Assembly (NCBI GenBank): GCA_015657735.1 | Contig: SSSX01000719.1 | Coordinates: 1 to 15,328, forward strand | Reading direction: 5' to 3' | DNA: 15,328 nucleotides | Source: Zoogloeaceae bacterium | Lineage (GTDB): Bacteria > Pseudomonadota > Gammaproteobacteria > Burkholderiales > Rhodocyclaceae | Shown here: one piece after another, positions 1 to 5,511 of the stretch | Position numbering within the stretch: the first letter of the stretch is position 1 | Layout: the number at the start of each line of letters is the position of its first letter | Program-made: the position numbers and the translations under genes | Notes under the pieces: model-generated | The model's database searches: none | The model's input: only the letters and a program-made list of their open reading frames with translations | Told to the model about the DNA's origin: nothing

Positions 1-624
1 CTGCAGGTCCGCCCACGCAATCCGGGCCACCGGTGCGCCGGCCACGCAGACCGCCTCGGCGGCGTCGCTGCACGGGTTGCCGGCAAAGGCCAGCCAGGCC
101 AGACGCGGCAGCGCGAGCAGCCAGTCGGGCAGCGCCGCCAAACGGTTGGCCGCGATGCGCAGCAGCTCGAGTTCGGTGCACGCGGCCATCTCCGGCGGCA
201 GCGCGGTCAGGCGGTTGCCGGCCAGCATCAGCTTGCGCAGCCGCGTGCAGCCGCCGATGCCGGCGGGGAGTTCGGCGATGCGGTTGTCGGTGAGGATCAG
301 CCAGCGCAGCGTCGGCGGCAGTGCGGCGGCGGGCACGATGCCGATGTCGCAGCCCTTGAAGCCGATCATCTCGAGCCGCGGACAGGCGCCGAGCACCTCG
401 GGCAGCACGGTAAAGGGGTTGCCGGAGCAGAACAGGATGCGCAGCCGGTGCAGCCGCGGCAGTGCGTCGGGCAGCGCGCTCAGCGCGTTGCCAGAGAGAT
501 CGAGGACTTCCAGCGTGTCGGCAAGATCGAAGATCTCCGGCGGGAAGTGCGTCAGGCCACAGGCCAGTTTGAGTTGCCGGGCGCCGGCGAGGCGGCCGGC
601 GCGCAGGGCGTCGAGAGCGTTCAT
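1..624 (-). CDS. Leucine-rich repeat protein, partial (probable N-terminus of an LRR/protein-kinase fusion)
   Basis: The reading frame opens at the ATG at 624 and stays open for 208 codons to the window edge, so the C-terminus is missing. Seven leucine-rich repeats of the LxxLxLxxNxLxxLP type are visible between about residues 38 and 185, for example LEVLDLSGNALSALP, LRWLILTDNRIAELP and LRKLMLAGNRLTALP. The opening (MNALDALRAGRLAGARQLKL) and repeat order resemble bacterial proteins annotated as leucine-rich repeat-containing protein kinases, in which about 200 residues of LRR precede a Ser/Thr kinase domain; that kinase part would lie outside this window and is inferred. There is no signal peptide, so the protein is likely cytoplasmic. 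It lies 37 bp downstream of the Mut7-C gene on the same strand and may be cotranscribed with it. No strong Shine-Dalgarno precedes the start. Confidence is high for LRR, moderate for the kinase fusion. Confidence 0.85.
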   Translation of the reverse strand, partial: MNALDALRAGRLAGARQLKLACGLTHFPPEIFDLADTLEVLDLSGNALSALPDALPRLHRLRILFCSGNPFTVLPEVLGACPRLEMIGFKGCDIGIVPAAALPPTLRWLILTDNRIAELPAGIGGCTRLRKLMLAGNRLTALPPEMAACTELELLRIAANRLAALPDWLLALPRLAWLAFAGNPCSDAAEAVCVAGAPVARIAWADLQ

Positions 625-661
625 CGTGACAGCAGGATAAGTGAGACCGGCGCCGCCGATT

Positions 662-1408
662 CTACTGTGCGCCGGCCACCACCCCGGCGATCGCGGCACA
701 CATCCGGCGCCAGTGGGAACCCGCCCAGTACACCCGCCCGCAGGCGTCGCAGGCGGTGAACCGGGTGTGCCGCGCGCGCACCGACGGCGGCAGGCGATCG
801 GCGACGGCGGCCTTGTCGACGGCACGCAGCAGCCCGTTGCAGGCCATGCAGCGGCTGAACGGACGGAACGACGGCGCCAGCCCGAAGCGGACGACGAGTT
901 CGCGAAGCTGGTCGGCCGGCCGCAGCGCGCGCAGGTAGGCCCCGTGGATCACATCGCGGCGCTTGAGCAGCTCGCGGTCGCGGGTCAGCACGACGCGACC
1001 GTCGCGGCGGGCGATGGCGGCCACTTCGTCGTCCGGATAGTCGTTGCGGTACAGCGTGTCGAAGCCGGCCATGCGCAGCCGGCGCGCCAGGCCGCCGAGG
1101 TGGGCGTCGGCGACGAAACGCAGCGGCGCCGGCGGCGCCTCGCGCAGCGCGGGCAGCGGCGCGAGGTCGAGCGCGGTGAAATGGGGATACACCGCCACCC
1201 GCTCGCCGTCCCGCAGCGGCCGCTCGAAACCGGCCGGCGCGCCGTCGATCAGGATCAGTTCGACCTCGGTGTGCGGCACGCCGAGCGCCTCGATCATGTG
1301 CTTGACGCTGGCGTCGCGGACGCAGGCGACGTCGAAATCCCGCTGCCGGCGGGCGGGCGGCAGGAAATCACCGAGCCCGGCGTAGAAGCGGAAGCGTGCC
1401 GTCGCCAT
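662..1408 (-). CDS. Mut7-C RNase domain protein with N-terminal ubiquitin-like (Mut7-C2) domain
   Basis: The 248-residue protein starts at ATG 1408 (MATARFRFYAGLGDFL). Residues 1-95 match the ubiquitin/ThiS-like Mut7-C2 fold, with short strands around VELILIDG and GERVAVYPHF. Residues 96-235 are a Mut7-C PIN-like nuclease domain: FVADAHLG with Asp101, the YPDDE segment near 124-128, and LTRDREL with Asp144 supply the expected acidic residues. Two CxxC pairs (Cys187/Cys190 and Cys220/Cys223) form the family's zinc ribbon. The family is predicted to act on RNA; its substrate is not known to me. The open frame continues upstream to 2335, but that extension lies antisense-in-phase within lldR and is not coding. 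The gene begins 17 bp after the lldR stop, so it probably shares the lldR transcript. No clear ribosome binding site is visible. Confidence 0.88.
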   Translation of the reverse strand: MATARFRFYAGLGDFLPPARRQRDFDVACVRDASVKHMIEALGVPHTEVELILIDGAPAGFERPLRDGERVAVYPHFTALDLAPLPALREAPPAPLRFVADAHLGGLARRLRMAGFDTLYRNDYPDDEVAAIARRDGRVVLTRDRELLKRRDVIHGAYLRALRPADQLRELVVRFGLAPSFRPFSRCMACNGLLRAVDKAAVADRLPPSVRARHTRFTACDACGRVYWAGSHWRRMCAAIAGVVAGAQ

Positions 1409-1425
1409 CGCCGCACCGGCCGGCG

Positions 1426-2193
1426 TCAGGGCCGGCGTGCCAGCCGCGCGCGGGATTCCCTTTCTTCGTGCTGGGCGCGGGCAACCATGCTTTCCTCGAC
1501 GAAGGCGATGTGACGCCGTACCGCCGCCTGGGCCGCCGCCGGATCGCGGCCCTTCAGCGCTTCCCAGATCGCGCGGTGCTGATCGCGCAGTTCGAGCCAG
1601 TCGTCGTCGAGCCGGCGCAGGTGGCGCAGGTTGCGGTCGATGTGGTCGTGGGTGACGCGGAACAGGCTGGCCGTGAGGTGACCGAACATCACGTTGTGGG
1701 CCGCCTCGGCGATCGCCTGGTGGAAGGCCAGGTCGGCCTTGACCTGCTCTCCGAAAACGCTGGCCGACGGCCCCTGCGCGAACAACCCTTCGACCCGCGC
1801 GAAGGCATCGCCGATGCGCTGCAGGTCGATATCGGTGGCGCGGCGGGCGGCCAGCGTGGCGGCCTCCGATTCGAGCATGCCGCGAAACTCCAGCAGGTCG
1901 GCCTGCAGGTTGGGATGCTGGCGCAGCATCTCGCCCCACGGGTCGGTGAAACCGGCGTCGAGGCGGTCGGTGACGTAGGTGCCGCCGCCCTGCCGGCTGT
2001 GCAGCAGGCCCTTCGAAATCAGCTTCTGGATCGCCTCGCGGAGCGACGGCCGCGACACGCCCAACTCGGCGGCCAGCTCGCGCTCCGGCTGCAGGCGGTC
2101 GCCGGGTTTCAGCGCACCTTCGAGAATGCGCCGCTCGAGTTCGTGGGCGATGGTGTCGGACAACCGCTGGACTGCAATCTTGCCGGTGCTCAT
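1426..2193 (-). CDS. lldR: Lactate-responsive FadR/GntR-family transcriptional repressor LldR
   Basis: A 255-residue GntR-family regulator. The winged helix-turn-helix occupies about residues 8-76 (PERELAAELGVSRPSLREAI, then GLLHSRQGGGTYV), typical of the FadR/LldR/PdhR branch. The FCD effector domain follows at about 95-235 and keeps the usual metal-site Asp/His pattern: DLAFH in the middle, then QHRAI and RRHI. The family member LldR of E. coli senses lactate and controls the lactate operon. Here the gene is divergent from the lldE-lldG-lldF-dld-lldP operon, and a TGGTnnnACCA palindrome lies in front of each transcription unit, which supports an lldR assignment over pdhR. The palindrome beside its own promoter predicts autorepression. 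The start at ATG 2193 fits the family's length, but its Shine-Dalgarno is weak. Confidence 0.9.
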   Translation of the reverse strand: MSTGKIAVQRLSDTIAHELERRILEGALKPGDRLQPERELAAELGVSRPSLREAIQKLISKGLLHSRQGGGTYVTDRLDAGFTDPWGEMLRQHPNLQADLLEFRGMLESEAATLAARRATDIDLQRIGDAFARVEGLFAQGPSASVFGEQVKADLAFHQAIAEAAHNVMFGHLTASLFRVTHDHIDRNLRHLRRLDDDWLELRDQHRAIWEALKGRDPAAAQAAVRRHIAFVEESMVARAQHEERESRARLARRP

Positions 2194-2207
2194 GATGGTC
2201 TTGCGAA

Positions 2208-2222
2208 ATTGGTCTGACCAGA
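2208..2222. promoter_or_regulatory. LldR operator O1 (lldR side)
   Basis: The stretch ATTGGTCTGACCAGA contains the perfect palindrome TGGT-CTG-ACCA (2210-2220), matching the ATTGGTnnnACCAAT consensus known for PdhR/LldR-type FadR-family repressors. It abuts the predicted lldR -10 element and covers its start point, so a bound repressor should block lldR transcription. Confidence 0.75.
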
Positions 2223-2252
2223 ATACTACGGCCCGGCGCTTGCTTCATGCAA
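2223..2252 (-). promoter_or_regulatory. Predicted sigma-70 promoter of lldR
   Basis: Read on the minus strand, TTGCAT (2252-2247) and TAGTAT (2228-2223) are separated by 18 bp, a plausible -35/-10 pair. Transcription would begin near 2216, about 23 bases before the lldR ATG and inside the LldR-type operator at 2208-2222. The assignment is by inspection only. Confidence 0.5.
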
Positions 2253-2254
2253 GC
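2238..2254. repeat. Short inverted repeat between the divergent promoters
   Basis: GCTTGC and GCAAGC (2238-2243 and 2249-2254) form a perfect 6-bp dyad around TTCAT. It overlaps the predicted lldR -35 element and does not resemble the TGGTnnnACCA operators. It could be a second regulator's site or chance. Confidence 0.35.
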
Positions 2255-2325
2255 CAGACCGCCGCGAAAAACTAGAGGTTTACCCTGATTTTTCAAGAAA
2301 TCAATCGCTTGCGCCGTCACGAGGA

Positions 2326-2354
2326 TTGACTTCACCGGCGCCGGCGGGTAGATT
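2326..2354 (+). promoter_or_regulatory. Predicted sigma-70 promoter of the lactate operon
   Basis: TTGACT (2326-2331) and TAGATT (2349-2354) are separated by exactly 17 bp. The -35 matches the consensus at five of six positions and the -10 at four of six. Transcription would begin near 2361, giving a leader of about 110 bases before lldE. Operator O2 begins about 10 bases downstream of that start. Confidence 0.7.
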
Positions 2355-2370
2355 TTCGATCACGCGATGA

Positions 2371-2385
2371 ATTGGTCTTACCATT
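2371..2385. promoter_or_regulatory. LldR operator O2 (lldE side)
   Basis: ATTGGTCTTACCATT holds TGGT-CTT-ACCA (2373-2383), the same half-sites as O1 with a different central triplet. It lies just downstream of the predicted operon start point, where a bound repressor would block initiation or elongation. Centre-to-centre distance to O1 is 163 bp, so joint binding with a DNA loop, as described for E. coli LldR, is possible but untested here. Confidence 0.8.
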
Positions 2386-2471
2386 TTACCCGCAGCACTC
2401 ACAAACAACGAGTCAAGCGCCACGGCAACGGAGCAGAATCGGCCGTCAGCGGACAGGACTGGAGGAGAGAC

Positions 2472-3299
2472 ATGAGCAGCCCCACAACCGGCGCCGGGCA
2501 GCCCGCGCGCAGCTATCCCCCGCGCCCTGCGGCGGTGTACTTCTACGCCACCTGCCTGGTGGACCTCTTCGTGCCCGAAGCGGGCATGGATGCGATCACG
2601 CTGCTCGAACGCGAGGGCATCCGCGTGATCTTCCCGGACAACCAGACCTGCTGCGGCCAGCCGGCCTTCACCAGCGGTTTCCCGGCCGAGGCGCGCGAGG
2701 TTGCCGCCTCCCAGCTCGACCTCTTCGCCGAGGACTACCCGATCGTCGTGCCGTCCGGCTCCTGCGCCGGCATGATCCGCTGGCACTGGGAAAAGATCTT
2801 CGCCGACGATCCGGTCCGCGCCGCCCGCGCCGCTGCGATCGCCGAGCGGACCTTCGAATTCGCCGAGTTCCTGGTGCATGTGCTCGACTTCCGGCCCCGC
2901 GACGCCGGCGCGCCGACCACCGTCGCGCTGCACACCTCGTGCTCGGCGCGTCGCGAGATGGGCACGCTGCTGGTCGGCCGCGAACTGCTGGCCCGCCTCG
3001 GCAACGTCAAGCTGGCGATCCACGATCACGAATCCGAATGCTGCGGCTTCGGCGGCAGCTTCTCGCTGAAGCACCCGGACATCTCCACCGCGATGGTCAG
3101 CGACAAGGTCGCCTCGCTGAAGGCCACCGGTGCCAGCCAGGTGGTCACCGCCGACTGCGGCTGCATGCTCAACATCACCAAGCGCGCCGCGAAGGAAGAC
3201 CAGGACGCCGGCCGCGCCGCGCCGTCACTGCCCGGCGAGCACCTCGCCACCTTCCTGCTGCGCCGCACCGGCGGCCAGGCGTCGGGAGAGCAGCGATGA
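2472..3299 (+). CDS. lldE: L-lactate dehydrogenase complex subunit LldE/LutA (cysteine-rich CCG protein)
   Basis: A 275-residue protein with two CCG (cysteine-rich, DUF224) domains: NQTCCGQPAF at residues 57-66 and SECCGFGGSFS near 188-198, with further cysteines at SGSCAGM, HTSCSARREMG (Cys157) and ADCGCML. This is the LutA/LldE/YkgE subunit of the three-part, non-flavin iron-sulfur L-lactate oxidising complex that yields pyruvate. The start at ATG 2472 is chosen because GGAGGAG lies 5 bases upstream; an in-frame ATG at 2367 precedes operator O2 and lacks such a site. The stop overlaps the next start (ATGA, 3296-3299), implying translational coupling. It is the first gene of the LldR-controlled operon. 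Confidence 0.93.
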   Translation: MSSPTTGAGQPARSYPPRPAAVYFYATCLVDLFVPEAGMDAITLLEREGIRVIFPDNQTCCGQPAFTSGFPAEAREVAASQLDLFAEDYPIVVPSGSCAGMIRWHWEKIFADDPVRAARAAAIAERTFEFAEFLVHVLDFRPRDAGAPTTVALHTSCSARREMGTLLVGRELLARLGNVKLAIHDHESECCGFGGSFSLKHPDISTAMVSDKVASLKATGASQVVTADCGCMLNITKRAAKEDQDAGRAAPSLPGEHLATFLLRRTGGQASGEQR

Positions 3300-3970
3300 G
3301 CCCCCGCGACCGCATCCTCGCCAAGCTGCGCGCCGCCCGCCCGGCCGAAGCGCTGCCGGCCCCCAGCCTCGACGCGCACTACGACCCGCGCGCGCGTGGC
3401 GAATCGACGTCGGCCCGCGCCGCGCGCTTCCGCGCCGGCATCGAGAGCTTCCACGCCGAAGTGCACCTCACCACCGATGCCGAGTGGCCCGCGCTGCTGG
3501 CCCGCCTGTGCGTCGACAAGGCTGTCGGCACGCTGATGTTCGGCGCCGACACGCCCTCCGGCCGGCGGCTCGACAGCGCCATCTTCGCCGGCACCGCGCT
3601 GCGCCCGTGGGCCGGCCAGATCGAAGACCTCAAGGCCGACCTGTTCCACCGGGTCGGCGCCGGCTTCACCGAAACCCGCGGCGCCGTCGCCGAAACCGGC
3701 AGCCTGATCCTGTGGCCGTCCGACGCCGAGCCGCGCACGCTGTCGCTGGTGCCGCCGGTGCACTTCGCGCTGCTCGACGCACGGACCATCCATCCGACCT
3801 TCTTCGACGCGATCCGCGCCGAAAACTGGGGCGCCGGCATGCCCACCAACGCGCTGCTGATCTCCGGCCCGTCCAAGACCGCCGACATCCAGCAGACCCT
3901 CGCCTACGGCGCCCACGGCCCGAAGGAGCTCGTCGTGCTCGTCATCAACGCCGAAGGAGAGACGCAATGA
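3296..3970 (+). CDS. lldG: L-lactate dehydrogenase complex subunit LldG/LutC (LUD domain)
   Basis: A 224-residue LUD-domain (DUF162) protein matching LutC/LldG in length and motifs: MSPRDRILAKLRAA at the start, GAGFTETRGAVAETGSLILW around residues 121-140, PPVHFALL, and ISGPSKTADIQQTLAYGAHG near the C-terminus, which is the family signature. It carries no iron-sulfur cysteine cluster of its own, as expected for this subunit. The gene overlaps lldE by four bases upstream and lldF by four bases downstream (ATGA at 3967-3970). Position between lldE and lldF differs from the lutABC order familiar from Bacillus. Confidence 0.92.
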   Translation: MSPRDRILAKLRAARPAEALPAPSLDAHYDPRARGESTSARAARFRAGIESFHAEVHLTTDAEWPALLARLCVDKAVGTLMFGADTPSGRRLDSAIFAGTALRPWAGQIEDLKADLFHRVGAGFTETRGAVAETGSLILWPSDAEPRTLSLVPPVHFALLDARTIHPTFFDAIRAENWGAGMPTNALLISGPSKTADIQQTLAYGAHGPKELVVLVINAEGETQ

Positions 3971-5424
3971 GCGCCCCGACCACCCAGCCCGGCGGCGAAA
4001 CCCGGCCCCTCGCCTTCGTCTCCGCCCAGGCCCTGCGCGAACGCATGCATGCGGCGGTGAACGACCCCCATCTGCGCACCAGCTTCCGCGGCGCGATGGA
4101 TTTCCTGATGGCCAAGCGCGCCGCGCAGTTTCCGGACGAATCCGAACTCACCTCGCTGCGTGAGCTGTCCGAAGGCATCCGCCAGTACAGCCTGTCGAAG
4201 CTGCCCGATCTGCTCGAACAGCTCGAAACCAATCTCACCCGCAACGGCGTGCACGTGCATTGGGCCGAAACCCCCGATGAAGCCAACGCCATCATGCTGG
4301 GCATCGCCCGCCGCCATGCGGCCAAGCTGATCGTCAAGGGCAAGTCGATGGTCAGCGAGGAGATCGAGTTCAACCACGCGATGGAAGCCGCCGGCATCGG
4401 CGCGCTCGAATCCGACATGGGCGAATACATCGTCCAGCTCGCCGGCGAAAAGCCCTCCCACATCATCATGCCGGCGATCCACCAGACCAAGCAGCAGATC
4501 GCCCGCCTGTTCGCCGACCACATCCCCGGCGTCGACTACACCGACAACGTCGACGCGCTGATCCAGATCGGCCGCCGGGTGCTGCGCGAGAAGTTCGAGG
4601 AGGCGGAGATCGGCCTGTCGGGCGTCAACTTCGCGGTGGCCGAAAGCGGCACCCTGTGCCTCGTCGAGAACGAAGGCAACGGCCGCATGTGCACCACGGT
4701 GCCCAAGGTTCACATCGCCGTCACCGGCATCGAGAAGGTCGTCGAGAAACTCGAGCACGTCGCGCCGCTGTTCTCGATCCTCACCCGCTCGGCCACCGGC
4801 CAGGCGGTGTCGACCTACTTCAACATGATCTCCGGGCCGCGCAAGCCCGACGAGAAGGACGGCCCCGAGGAAGTCCACCTGGTCCTCCTCGACAACGGCC
4901 GCTCGCAGGCCTACGCCGACGAGCAGCTGCGCAAGACCCTGCAATGCATCCGCTGCGGCGCCTGCATGAACCACTGCCCGGTCTACACCCGCATCGGCGG
5001 CCACGCCTACGGCACCACCTACCCCGGCCCGATCGGCAAGATCGTCTCGCCGCACATGATGGGCCTCGAGCAGACCCACCTGCTGCCCACGGTGTCGACG
5101 CTGTGCGGCGCCTGCGGCGAAGTCTGCCCGGTGAAGATCCCGATCCCCGAACTGCTGATCCGCCTGCGCGGCGAAGCCCAGAGCAAACCTCACGCCCTGC
5201 CGGCGATGGTCGGCCAGGGCGCCGGCTACGACCGCCTCACCACCTTCGTGTGGCGGATGTGGGCGCGGGTCTATGGCCGGCCGGGCAGCTACCGGGCCTT
5301 CAGCTGGCTGGCGAGCCGCTTCCGGATGTTCGCCCCGTCGCAGCAGGCCGGCTGGACCGCCGCCCGCACGCCGCTGACCCCGGCGCCGCGACGCCTGCGC
5401 GACATGGTGCGCAACCGACGCTAG
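3967..5424 (+). CDS. lldF: L-lactate dehydrogenase complex subunit LldF/LutB (iron-sulfur protein)
   Basis: A 485-residue LutB/LldF iron-sulfur subunit. Residues about 60-300 are a LUD domain (GVHVHWAETPDEAN, KSMVSEEIEFN, FAVAESGTLCLVENEGNGR). The ferredoxin-like part follows: CIRCGACMNHCPVY with Cys327, 330, 333 and 337, and LCGACGEVCPVK with Cys380, 383 and 387. The C-terminal tail is basic and aromatic (WRMWARVYGRPGSYR), as in homologues, where this region is thought to contact the membrane or partner subunits. The complex hands electrons from L-lactate towards the quinone pool; the direct acceptor is not shown by sequence. It is the third cistron, coupled to lldG by an ATGA overlap, and is followed by an 87-bp gap before dld. 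Confidence 0.93.
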   Translation: MSAPTTQPGGETRPLAFVSAQALRERMHAAVNDPHLRTSFRGAMDFLMAKRAAQFPDESELTSLRELSEGIRQYSLSKLPDLLEQLETNLTRNGVHVHWAETPDEANAIMLGIARRHAAKLIVKGKSMVSEEIEFNHAMEAAGIGALESDMGEYIVQLAGEKPSHIIMPAIHQTKQQIARLFADHIPGVDYTDNVDALIQIGRRVLREKFEEAEIGLSGVNFAVAESGTLCLVENEGNGRMCTTVPKVHIAVTGIEKVVEKLEHVAPLFSILTRSATGQAVSTYFNMISGPRKPDEKDGPEEVHLVLLDNGRSQAYADEQLRKTLQCIRCGACMNHCPVYTRIGGHAYGTTYPGPIGKIVSPHMMGLEQTHLLPTVSTLCGACGEVCPVKIPIPELLIRLRGEAQSKPHALPAMVGQGAGYDRLTTFVWRMWARVYGRPGSYRAFSWLASRFRMFAPSQQAGWTAARTPLTPAPRRLRDMVRNRR

Positions 5425-5439
5425 CGGCCCGCGCCCGGC

Positions 5440-5461
5440 GGGGGCGACTCCGGTCGCCTCC
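5440..5461 (+). repeat. REP-like intercistronic hairpin between lldF and dld
   Basis: GGGGGCGAC (5440-5448) pairs with GTCGCCTCC (5453-5461) around a TCCG loop, nine pairs with one G-U. No T-tract follows, so it is not a terminator. The core GCGAC-N4-GTCGC is the same as in the REP arms at 10145-10210, but the GTAG head is missing. Confidence 0.55.
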
Positions 5462-5511
5462 GTGACTCCGCCGCCCCCGATTCAATCCAATCCCTGCCGG
5501 GAGGAACCAGC

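Noticed and set aside
1409..2335. N-terminal extension of the Mut7-C frame across lldR
   Set aside because: The extension is an Arg/Pro-rich out-of-frame reading of lldR with no motif; the Mut7-C2 domain begins at the ATG at 1408.
2367..2471. In-frame upstream ATG extending lldE by 35 residues
   Set aside because: It would place operator O2 inside the coding region and has no ribosome site, whereas ATG 2472 follows GGAGGAG and gives the normal family N-terminus.
3904..5193. A 429-codon minus-strand frame antisense to lldF
   Set aside because: Same GC-bias artefact; no domain recognisable and lldF is certain on the plus strand.
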